A stretch of DNA of 10,868 bases from Clostridiales bacterium UBA3705 (GTDB lineage Bacteria > Bacillota_A > Clostridia > Oscillospirales > Oscillospiraceae): positions 1-10,868 of the forward strand of contig DFIE01000147.1 in NCBI GenBank assembly GCA_002372735.1, written 5' to 3'. The notes under the pieces are model-generated. The model searched no databases. It worked only from the letters and a program-made list of their open reading frames with translations, and was not told the DNA's origin. Of this stretch, positions 1 to 6,868 are shown piece by piece (position 1 is the stretch's first letter; each line of letters begins with the position of its first letter). A program made the position numbers and the translations under genes.

Positions 1-165
1 ATCGCCTGCGACAGCGCCTCCCGCTCTGAAATAGTAGTCCCCCTGCGCCGGAACGGTACGGTGTTCGGTGTGCTGGACATTGACAGCCCCGAGCCCGGCC
101 GCTTTACAGACCGGGACCGGCAGCTGCTGGAGACCCTGGCAGAACGGATCGAATCCAGAATCTGA
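1..165 (+). CDS. msrC: Free methionine-(R)-sulfoxide reductase, GAF-fold (3' end only)
   Basis: The gene enters the window already open in frame 1 and ends at TGA 163-165, leaving 54 C-terminal residues. They begin I-A-C-D-S-A-S-R-S-E-I-V-V-P-L and continue through G-V-L-D-I-D-S to R-F-T-D-R-D. This is the signature of the GAF-domain free methionine-(R)-sulfoxide reductases (E. coli YebR/MsrC, yeast YKG9), which reduce free L-methionine-(R)-S-oxide in the cytoplasm using thioredoxin-type donors. In the family the Cys of the (H)IACD motif is the catalytic cysteine; here it is encoded at 7-9. The two other family cysteines lie upstream of the window and cannot be checked. The C-terminus is short and ends in the usual amphipathic helix (L-L-E-T-L-A-E-R-I-E). 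A strong hairpin follows the stop after 3 bases, so the transcript probably ends here. Family assignment is confident; the symbol is used by homology. Confidence 0.86.
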   Translation: MACDSASRSEIVVPLRRNGTVFGVLDIDSPEPGRFTDRDRQLLETLAERIESRI

Positions 166-168
166 GCC

Positions 169-208
169 CAAACGGGAGCGGAAATCCGCTCCCGTTTGTC
201 GTTCTTCT
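169..208 (+). terminator. Intrinsic terminator after msrC
   Basis: A perfect 13-bp stem pairs 169-181 (CAAACGGGAGCGG) with 186-198 around a 4-nt loop (AAAT). It begins 3 bases after the msrC stop codon. The following bases (TCGTTCTTCT) are T-rich but not a clean T-run, so termination may be only moderately efficient. It separates msrC from the promoter at 233. Confidence 0.65.
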
Positions 209-232
209 GGGTGGAAAACCTGCCGGAATCTC

Positions 233-261
233 TTGCAAAAAATTACAAGCTGTAGTATGAT
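233..261 (+). promoter_or_regulatory. Sigma-A promoter for the giant surface-protein gene
   Basis: The -35 box is TTGCAA (233-238), the spacer is exactly 17 bp, and the -10 box is TATGAT (256-261). This predicts a start of transcription near 267-269 and a leader of about 29 nt ending in the RBS. The surrounding DNA is AT-rich compared with the flanking coding sequence. Confidence 0.68.
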
Positions 262-266
262 ACAGG

Positions 267-280
267 TGTGTAAGTACACA
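267..280. promoter_or_regulatory. Palindromic operator candidate at the transcription start
   Basis: TGTGTA (267-272) is followed by AG and the exact inverted copy TACACA (275-280). The palindrome lies immediately after the -10 box, on the predicted transcription start and just before the RBS (284-290). A dimeric repressor bound here would block initiation or promoter clearance. Short GT...AC palindromes of this kind are typical of GntR-family (for example YtrA-like) repressors, but no regulator gene is present in the window. The alternative is a small 5'-end RNA hairpin with a 2-nt centre; this is sterically poor and would lose its inner pair. Confidence 0.45.
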
Positions 281-296
281 AATAGGAGGGATTGCA

Positions 297-3200
297 ATGC
301 GCATCGGGATCTTTCGCCGCAGCGCGGCGCTGCTGCTTGCGGCCATCTTGCTTCTATCTTTGCTTCCTGTTATGGCATGGGGGGCAGAGGGCGAGCTGAT
401 CTGCGGCTGGGATTTCTCCTCGGCACAGGACGCCGCGGAGTCTGTCCCTGCAACCACCGGCACAGGGGCTGCTGCCTGGTCAGGCGGTGCTGTCAGCTTC
501 CAAAGCGCCGGCTATTTCAACGCCAACCACTGGACCACCGATTCCTGGTGGGGCTTTTCCGGTATGGACACCCGGGGCTTCACCCAGCTGGGGCTCAGCT
601 TTTCCACCTACGGTTCCTCCACCGGCCCTGCCAACTGGGAGGCGCTCTGCTCTGTAGACCAGGGGCAGAGCTGGCTCAGTCTCGGCACCTACACCGTCCA
701 ATCCAAATACGAGACCAAAACCTTTGCCCTGCCTGACCAGGCCGCCTGTGAGAGCTTGTCCCTGCGCCTGCGTCCGGTGGACGACACCAGCGTGGGCGGC
801 GGCACTGTGGCCGCCACCGGCACCAACCGCCTGGGCAAAATCCACGTTACCGGCATCCAGGCGGGCTATGAGACCCTGGCCGGCTTCACCTTTGACAGCC
901 TGCGCAGCCTGCCTGCCGCGGCGGATGAGGGCTACGGCTACCTGGGGGTGAACACTGACGGCAGTCTGTCCTATTCCACCGGGGCCCTGGCCTCCAACCG
1001 CTGGACGGTGGACGCCTGCTGGATGCTGGTGTTCAACACCTCCGGCTGCACAGACCTGAAGCTCAGCGCGGACGTCCTGTCCTCCGGCACAGGCCCTGCC
1101 AACTTTGCCGTGGAGTGCTCCGCTGATCTGGGCGTCTCCTGGACCGGGGTGGACACCTTCACCATCGAAAACACCGGCAAGCTCCAGGCCCGGACCTTTG
1201 CCCTGCCGGAAAGCGCCCAAAGCGACAATCTGCTGGTCCGCTTCCGGGTCACCGAAGACGTGGCCGCCAAGGGTGACGGCTCCGCCATCGGCAGCTCCGG
1301 CACCTCCAAGATCAACAACATCCGTCTCACCGGCCGGATAGGGGAGGGGCGGCTGCCCGATCCGGACGCACCCACCTGGCCCGAGGGCTGGAATACCCAG
1401 GAGCCCGACCAGCCTGCCCCGCAGCCCGGCGGCAGCGGCTTTGTGAATGCCGACATTGTGGGCGACCCCATAGCCCGCTGGGAGTTTTCCGCCGCGGCCA
1501 ATCTGCCTGCACCGGCCACTCTGGGCTGGGGCACGCTGAGTCACAGCACCGGCAGCTTTGTCTCCTACGGCTCCGGCGCCCTCACGCAGACCGGCTGGTC
1601 CGCCGGCGCCTACTGGCAGATCGTGGCCAACACCTCGGGCTGCAGCCAGATGACCTTCCAGCTGAAAACCAGCTCCTCCTCCACCGGCCCCAAAAACCTG
1701 TCGCTGCGCTACTCCAAGGACCTGGGCCAGACCTGGGTGGAGTTTGCTGCCCTCAGCGTCAGCGGCAGTCTGAAAAGCTATGTGGCCCAGCTGCCTGACG
1801 ACGCCTGCTGCACCAACCTGATCATCCGGGTGGTGGTGGCAAACGACGTCTCTGTCAAGGGGGACGTGATCAAAAACGGCGGCAACAATAAGCTCAACAA
1901 CCTTGCCATCTACGGTGTTGCAGACCCTGCTGCCCGGCAGCCGGATCCTGCGGCGCCGGCCTATCCTGCCGACTGGACGGAGCCCGTGCCCTATGACGAG
2001 GGCGGGGCCTACGTCCCCGCGCCGGAGCAGTCTGCTGCCGTGAGTAACTTTACCTTTGCCCCGGAGGACCGGCGGATTCTGGCCCGCTGGGGCGGCAACG
2101 CCAATTACGCCGGCGCTTTGCAGGTGTACGGTGACCTGATCACCGCCAACGATCGGCTGGACGGCCGTGCGGTGCTGACCACTGTGGTGGCCGGCGAGAA
2201 CGTCAGCCCGGGCTTCTCCACCTCCAGCACCAATTCCACCAACTACTATCTGGGTTCCAGCAAGCCCTGTGTGGGCAGCGGCATGGATGCCGAGGACCAG
2301 CCCACCCAGGATTACATCCAGATGCTTGTCTCCACGGCCAAGTACACGGACCTGGAGCTCCGCTTCCGGCTGCGGGTGTCCGGCTCCGGCCCCAAGGGCT
2401 TCACGCTGAAATATTCCACCGACGGCGAGACCTGGCACCTGTTTGACCAGGGCAGCTATAGCTACGCCTATACCGGCTACGGGTACGGCGGCGCCACCTA
2501 TGAGGTCTCCGGCGAGGGCATGGTGGAAAACGGCTACCTGCCCATGGAGGTCGCTGGCCAATACGAAGAGTTCATCCTGCCTGTGCCCGCCCCGGGGGAG
2601 AACGCAAGCCAGCTTCAGCTCCGACTCTATGCCGACTCTGCCAGAGCCGACGGCAAGGACGGCACCGTGGGCGCCTCCGCCTCGGTGCGGATCGACACCG
2701 TGGAGCTCACCGGCTGCCCGATGATTGCGCCGGAGATCTGCGACTGGGTCCGCTGCCCGGCGCAGAGCAGCGTCCCCTCCGGCTTCGCGCTGGAGCTTAC
2801 CACTGCCACCCAAGGCGCAGAAATCCGCTACACCACAGACCTGGGCCGCACGGTTCAGCGTTACGATCCCCAGGCCCGGCCGGTGCTCACCGAATTCCCC
2901 ACTGTGCTGATTGCCTGGGCAGAGAAGCAGGGCCTTGCCCCCTCGGTGCCCACACTCTACCGCTTCACCCAGGCCCAGGTGGCCCCGGTAAAGGCCGCTC
3001 CCAACGGCGGCGCGGTCGCCGCGGACACCCAGCTTAAGCTCACCTGTGCCACCCAGGAGGCGCAGATCCGCTACTCTCTGGATGGCGGCGAGAGCTGGCA
3101 GACCTATGATGCCGAAAACCGCCCGGTTCTGACGGCCGCGCTGCTGGAAACCGAGCCCACCGTCCTGGTCATGGGCGTCATGGAGGGCTGGCTCAGCAGC

Positions 3201-6200
3201 CCGGTGACCTCCCTGCGCTTCTCCCTGCGCCAGAACGCCAAATATCAGCTCTACTTCGGTCAGCTGCACTCCCACACCAACTACTCTGACGGCGCCGGCT
3301 CCTGCGAGGAGGCCTTTGTCCATGCCTCCACCGAAGTGGACAACTTGGACTTCCTTGCGGTGACGGACCACTCCAACGCCTTTGACAACGACACTGCCGC
3401 CACGGTTTACGACGGCTCCATGTCTGCCAAATGGGTCAGCGGCCACGAGCTGGCGGACCGTTACACCAACGAGAATTTCGTCTGCATTTACGGTTACGAG
3501 ATGACCTGGTCCAACGGCCTGGGCCATATGAACACCTACAACACCGGCGGCTTCCAGTCCAGGACCCAGGCTGAGTTCTCCAGCTACGCCACGGCCCTGC
3601 CCAACTACTACGACGCCCTGCGCAGCGACCCCAACTCCATCTCCCAGTTCAACCATCCCGGCACTACCTTTGGCACCTTCCAGGATTACGCCTGGTATGA
3701 CGCCGATATTGACGAGCTGATCACCATCATCGAGGTGGGCAACGGCGAGGGCACCATCGGCTCCAGCGGCTATTTCCCCTCTTATGAAGAGTATACCCGT
3801 GCCCTGGACCTGGGCTGGCACGTGGCCCCCACCAACAACCAGGACAACCACAAGGGCAGCTGGGGCGACGCCAACACGGCCCGCAGCGTGGTCATGGCCG
3901 ATGCCCTGACCCGGGAGAACATCTATGACGCCATCCGCAACCGCCGGGTGTATGCCACTGAGGACAACGACTTCTCCGTCTACTACACCCTGAACGGCTA
4001 CGAAATGGGCACCATCCTCACTGAGGAGGACGTAGACGATTCGGTCACCCTCCGGGCGGAGATTTCCGACCCCACCGACAGCGGCAGCTGTAAGATCGAG
4101 GTGGTGGTCAACGGCGGCATTGTCTGCACTTCCAAGACCGCGCAGGTCCTGGACGGAGAGGTGGAATTCACCCTGCCGGCGAACTACTCTTATTACTACC
4201 TGCGCCTGACCCAGGCGGACGGCGACATTGCCGTCACCGCCCCTGTGTGGATCGGTGAGGTGGAATCCATCGGCGTGCGGGAGCTGAAGGCGGATACCGA
4301 GCTTCCCATCCAGGACGAGCCCACCGAGATCACCCTGACCCTGGCCAATGACGAGACCTCTGACCTGGAAATTCACTCCATTGAATTCTCTGTGGAGGAT
4401 GAGATCGTCCACACTGTGGATCTGGACCAGGCGGAGTTGACGCGCTTGAAGGCCGGCGAGACCCGCCATTACTGGTTTGACTTCACCTGGAACGGCATCG
4501 GCACCACGGTGCTGAACGTCACGGTAAAGGGCGCCTTCCGCGGGGCGGAGAAGCAGTACAACGGTGTGCTGCAGCTGAACTATCTGCCTGCCGCCATGGT
4601 CTCCAACGTGATTGTAGACGGCACCCATTTTAACGACTATGTCACCGGCGCCTGGGCCGGCAACACCACCAAGCTGGCGGAGCTGGGCGCGGACCACTAC
4701 GCCCGGGTTACCGTTGCCACCGAGCCCATCACCGCCGCCCAGCTGGAGAACTGCCAGCTGCTGGTCCTCTCGGCGCCTGCCAGACGCACCAAGGACGAAT
4801 ACCGCACCAGCCATTTTGAGGACGAATTCCTCTCCCTGGTTTCCGACTACGTGGCCCGGGGCGGCAGTGTGGTGGTCTGCGGCAGCGCAGACTTTAACGA
4901 CTCTACCGCGGCCCAGGCCCATACCGAGCTGAACAAGCTCCTCTCCGCCGTGGGCAGTACCATCCGCCTGCGCTCTGACGAGGCCGTAGAGGAGAATGAA
5001 AAGGGCGAGCAGGTTTACGGTCTGGAGCTTGCCCGGTATGACGATGCCTCCGTCTGGCTCACCGGGGCCCGGGAGGGGATGACCTTCTCGGTCTACTCTG
5101 CCTGCTCGGTGGATCTGTCCGACGGCGGGGCCAATGACCGGGTGGAGCAGGCCCAGGCATTGGTGCTGGGCAACCCCGAGACCTTCAGCGTAGATGCCAA
5201 GACCGACACAGGCTATGCCGGTTCCGGCCAGGTGGCCGTTCAAAAAGGCGACGTGGTCATGGCCGCGTTGCAAGACACCAAGGCCGGCGGCCATATCCTG
5301 GTGTGTGGCGCGCCCTTCTTCTCCGACTACAACATGGAGACCGACGAGCACGATTACAAGCTCAACGCCGTGCTTATGACCAATCTGCTGCAGACCGTGG
5401 CAGTCCAGCTGCCGGTCACGCCCATTGCCGAGATGCGCCGGGGCGAGCTGGGCCAGGTCTTCTGTGTGGAGGGCTGGGTGACCAACGGCACCGACAACGA
5501 CAAAACCAAGTTCTTCGACACCATCTATATTCAGGACGACACCGGCGGTGTCACCGTCTACCCCTTCGCCCAGGAGGGTCTTGCCAAGGGCACCAAGCTG
5601 CGCCTGGTGGGCTATGTGGACCAGTACCAGGATGACCGCGAGCTCCAGGTGCTGCGATATGAGATTCTGGAGGACGCGCCAACCCGGCTGATTGCCCCCA
5701 CAGTGCTCACCTGCGCCCAGGCTATGGACTACGCGACCTACGGCGGCATGCTGGTGCAGACCCAGGGCGTCATCACCGAGGTCTCCCTGCAGGGCAGCGC
5801 CGTTACCCAGCTGAGAGTGCAGGATGAGACCGGGAGCATTGCAACAATCTTCATTGACGGCTACATCTACTCCGGCACCACAGGGGAGAACACCCTGGCC
5901 GGGTTCTGCAAGCCCGGCAATGAGATCTCCGCGGTGGGCATGTGCTTTATGCATCCCGAAACCGGGGAGGAGACCTCCTCCTGCTGCCTGCGGGTGCGTG
6001 ACTGTGACGAGATCCTGCTGATCCGGGAGGCCGATCCCCCCAAGCCGCCGGTGAATACCGAAGCCTTGGCAGCCCTGGTGGCACAGGCCAAGGCTGTGGA
6101 TCCCGACGATTGGACCCAGGAATCTGCAGCGGCCTTGCAGCAGGCGCTGGATCAGGCCCTGTCCGTGCTGGACGACCCCGAGGCAACCCAGACCCAGGTG

Positions 6201-6803
6201 GATGCCGCGGCGGAAGCACTCCTCCAGGCCCTGGACGGCCTGGAGCAGAAGCCCCCGGTTTTCCGCTTTGACGACGTACAGGATCCCTCTGCCTTCTATT
6301 TCAACCCGGTGTACTGGGCGGTAGACCACAAGCCGCAGATTACCAACGGCATGACCCCCACCACCTTTGAACCAAACCGCAGCTGCACCCGGGGCCAGGT
6401 GGTCACCTTCCTCTGGCGCGCTGCCGGCTGTCCTGAGCCGGAAGCCCAGGAGAATCCCTTTGCCGATGTCAACGCCGCCGCCTTCTATTACAAGCCCGTA
6501 CTCTGGGCTGTGGAAAAGGGGATTACCAACGGTATGGGCCCGGGCCGCTTCAACCCGGATGGCCTGTGTACCCGGGGCCAGGTGGTGACCTTCCTGTACC
6601 GCTTTGCCGGCAGCCCGGCAATTGACACCTCTTCCAGTCCTTTCAACGATCTTCTGCCCGGGGCCTATTACACCGCACCCGTGGCCTGGGCCGTTCAGAC
6701 GCAGATCACCAACGGCATGAGCGCGGTCAGCTTTGCTCCGGAGAATATCTGCACCCGGGGCCAGGTGGTGACCTTCCTCTACCGGCAGCAGAAGGGACAG
6801 TAA
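297..6803 (+). CDS. Giant S-layer-anchored PHP-domain metallohydrolase (CehA/McbA-like), 2168 aa
   Basis: Start ATG 297 follows AGGAGGG (284-290) by 6 nt. Residues 1-30 form a signal peptide: basic MRIGIFRR, a hydrophobic core, and cleavage near A27 or A30. Four related beta-rich modules follow at about 33-187, 192-347, 390-541 and 592-807, sharing S-x-T/S-G-P-x-N/G and S-x-D-x-G-x-x-W. Two chitobiase/hexosaminidase-C-like modules (about 808-892, 892-978) contain I-R-Y-T/S. The PHP domain (about 985-1230) has every expected metal-ligand motif: H991-S-H993, D998, D1024-H1025, E1068, H1120 and D1183-N-H1185. C-terminal to it are a CARDB-like module (about 1325-1432), an alpha/beta region resembling DUF4350/glutamine amidotransferases (about 1438-1700), two OB-fold-like modules (about 1708-1795, 1801-1909), a FIVAR helical segment (1919-1983) and three SLH domains (1991-2165). 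The SLH domains imply attachment to secondary cell-wall polymer, outside the membrane. The PHP fold predicts metal-dependent hydrolysis, probably of phosphoesters; the CehA/McbA relatives hydrolyse carbamate esters. The substrate is unknown. PHP, signal peptide and SLH calls are strong; the DUF4350-like and CARDB-like calls are tentative. Confidence 0.9.
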   Translation: MRIGIFRRSAALLLAAILLLSLLPVMAWGAEGELICGWDFSSAQDAAESVPATTGTGAAAWSGGAVSFQSAGYFNANHWTTDSWWGFSGMDTRGFTQLGLSFSTYGSSTGPANWEALCSVDQGQSWLSLGTYTVQSKYETKTFALPDQAACESLSLRLRPVDDTSVGGGTVAATGTNRLGKIHVTGIQAGYETLAGFTFDSLRSLPAAADEGYGYLGVNTDGSLSYSTGALASNRWTVDACWMLVFNTSGCTDLKLSADVLSSGTGPANFAVECSADLGVSWTGVDTFTIENTGKLQARTFALPESAQSDNLLVRFRVTEDVAAKGDGSAIGSSGTSKINNIRLTGRIGEGRLPDPDAPTWPEGWNTQEPDQPAPQPGGSGFVNADIVGDPIARWEFSAAANLPAPATLGWGTLSHSTGSFVSYGSGALTQTGWSAGAYWQIVANTSGCSQMTFQLKTSSSSTGPKNLSLRYSKDLGQTWVEFAALSVSGSLKSYVAQLPDDACCTNLIIRVVVANDVSVKGDVIKNGGNNKLNNLAIYGVADPAARQPDPAAPAYPADWTEPVPYDEGGAYVPAPEQSAAVSNFTFAPEDRRILARWGGNANYAGALQVYGDLITANDRLDGRAVLTTVVAGENVSPGFSTSSTNSTNYYLGSSKPCVGSGMDAEDQPTQDYIQMLVSTAKYTDLELRFRLRVSGSGPKGFTLKYSTDGETWHLFDQGSYSYAYTGYGYGGATYEVSGEGMVENGYLPMEVAGQYEEFILPVPAPGENASQLQLRLYADSARADGKDGTVGASASVRIDTVELTGCPMIAPEICDWVRCPAQSSVPSGFALELTTATQGAEIRYTTDLGRTVQRYDPQARPVLTEFPTVLIAWAEKQGLAPSVPTLYRFTQAQVAPVKAAPNGGAVAADTQLKLTCATQEAQIRYSLDGGESWQTYDAENRPVLTAALLETEPTVLVMGVMEGWLSSPVTSLRFSLRQNAKYQLYFGQLHSHTNYSDGAGSCEEAFVHASTEVDNLDFLAVTDHSNAFDNDTAATVYDGSMSAKWVSGHELADRYTNENFVCIYGYEMTWSNGLGHMNTYNTGGFQSRTQAEFSSYATALPNYYDALRSDPNSISQFNHPGTTFGTFQDYAWYDADIDELITIIEVGNGEGTIGSSGYFPSYEEYTRALDLGWHVAPTNNQDNHKGSWGDANTARSVVMADALTRENIYDAIRNRRVYATEDNDFSVYYTLNGYEMGTILTEEDVDDSVTLRAEISDPTDSGSCKIEVVVNGGIVCTSKTAQVLDGEVEFTLPANYSYYYLRLTQADGDIAVTAPVWIGEVESIGVRELKADTELPIQDEPTEITLTLANDETSDLEIHSIEFSVEDEIVHTVDLDQAELTRLKAGETRHYWFDFTWNGIGTTVLNVTVKGAFRGAEKQYNGVLQLNYLPAAMVSNVIVDGTHFNDYVTGAWAGNTTKLAELGADHYARVTVATEPITAAQLENCQLLVLSAPARRTKDEYRTSHFEDEFLSLVSDYVARGGSVVVCGSADFNDSTAAQAHTELNKLLSAVGSTIRLRSDEAVEENEKGEQVYGLELARYDDASVWLTGAREGMTFSVYSACSVDLSDGGANDRVEQAQALVLGNPETFSVDAKTDTGYAGSGQVAVQKGDVVMAALQDTKAGGHILVCGAPFFSDYNMETDEHDYKLNAVLMTNLLQTVAVQLPVTPIAEMRRGELGQVFCVEGWVTNGTDNDKTKFFDTIYIQDDTGGVTVYPFAQEGLAKGTKLRLVGYVDQYQDDRELQVLRYEILEDAPTRLIAPTVLTCAQAMDYATYGGMLVQTQGVITEVSLQGSAVTQLRVQDETGSIATIFIDGYIYSGTTGENTLAGFCKPGNEISAVGMCFMHPETGEETSSCCLRVRDCDEILLIREADPPKPPVNTEALAALVAQAKAVDPDDWTQESAAALQQALDQALSVLDDPEATQTQVDAAAEALLQALDGLEQKPPVFRFDDVQDPSAFYFNPVYWAVDHKPQITNGMTPTTFEPNRSCTRGQVVTFLWRAAGCPEPEAQENPFADVNAAAFYYKPVLWAVEKGITNGMGPGRFNPDGLCTRGQVVTFLYRFAGSPAIDTSSSPFNDLLPGAYYTAPVAWAVQTQITNGMSAVSFAPENICTRGQVVTFLYRQQKGQ
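393..2716 (+). repeat. Four diverged beta-rich modules in the N-terminal half of the giant protein
   Basis: The protein repeats a module of about 150 residues (the fourth about 215). Each runs from a 'W-x-F / F-x-F' first strand through N-T-S-G-C-x-x-L or equivalent, then S-S-x-T-G-P-x-N near residues 110, 266, 464 and 699, then S-x-D-L-G-x-x-W or S-T-D-G-E-T-W, and closes with I/L-x-x-T/Y-G. Modules 2 and 3 are closest to each other; module 4 has a Tyr/Gly-rich insertion around nucleotides 2455-2500. Linkers between modules are Pro-rich (for example 1363-1437 and 1930-2035). The pattern suggests jelly-roll or Ig-like stalk or ligand-binding modules; I cannot assign a named family. Confidence 0.6.
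6267..6800 (+). repeat. Three SLH domains with an exact 183-nt period
   Basis: Three S-layer homology domains close the protein. Each runs F-x-D-V/L, then Y-x-x-P-V-x-W-A-V, I-T-N-G-M, F-x-P and C-T-R-G-Q-V-V-T-F-L. The Cys codon of the last block lies at 6384, 6567 and 6750, so the period is exactly 183 nt (61 codons) both times. The block is nearly identical at DNA level in the three copies: a core ACCCGGGGCCAGGTGGT is shared by all. SLH triplets bind pyruvylated secondary cell-wall polymers in Gram-positive bacteria, so this is the anchoring end of the protein. Confidence 0.88.
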
Positions 6804-6815
6804 CGATCCCATCCT

Positions 6816-6841
6816 CACGGCCCGGCACCCGCCGGGCCGTG
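6816..6841 (+). terminator. GC-rich hairpin between the giant gene and yibE/F
   Basis: CACGGCCCGG (6816-6825) pairs perfectly with CCGGGCCGTG (6832-6841) around a 6-nt loop. It starts 12 nt after the TAA stop (6801-6803). The bases after it (TATCCTACTTGCTTC) lack a proper T-run, so it may be a weak terminator, an attenuator or a 3'-end stabiliser. No convincing promoter lies between it and the next gene, so partial read-through into yibE/F is likely. Confidence 0.55.
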
Positions 6842-6856
6842 TATCCTACTTGCTTC

Positions 6857-6862
6857 AGGAGG
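6857..6862 (+). promoter_or_regulatory. RBS that fixes the yibE/F start
   Basis: AGGAGG (6857-6862) lies 6 nt before ATG 6869. An in-frame GTG at 6839 would give a protein 10 residues longer, but that codon lies inside the right arm of the 6816-6841 hairpin and has no RBS. ATG 6869 is therefore preferred. Confidence 0.8.
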
Positions 6863-6868
6863 CTGCCT

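Noticed and set aside
68..736. A 222-codon plus-strand frame across the msrC end and the giant gene start
   Set aside because: It overlaps the terminator, the promoter and the signal peptide of the real genes, has no RBS, and reads as Arg/Cys/His-rich frame-shifted sequence.
6384..6785. Regularly spaced repeats resembling a CRISPR array
   Set aside because: The repeats are coding, occur only three times, are 183 nt apart and correspond to the SLH C-T-R-G-Q blocks.
480..6818. A 2112-codon open frame on the minus strand, start 6818
   Set aside because: It is in exact register with the giant plus-strand gene, whose signal peptide, PHP motifs and SLH domains are unmistakable. The antisense translation is a low-complexity Gly/Ala/Val/His/Arg-rich string with no domain I recognise, and I found no RBS or promoter for it.
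6839..6868. Upstream GTG start for YibE/F, adding 10 residues
   Set aside because: The GTG lies in the right arm of the 6816-6841 hairpin and has no RBS, while ATG 6869 has AGGAGG at 6-nt spacing.
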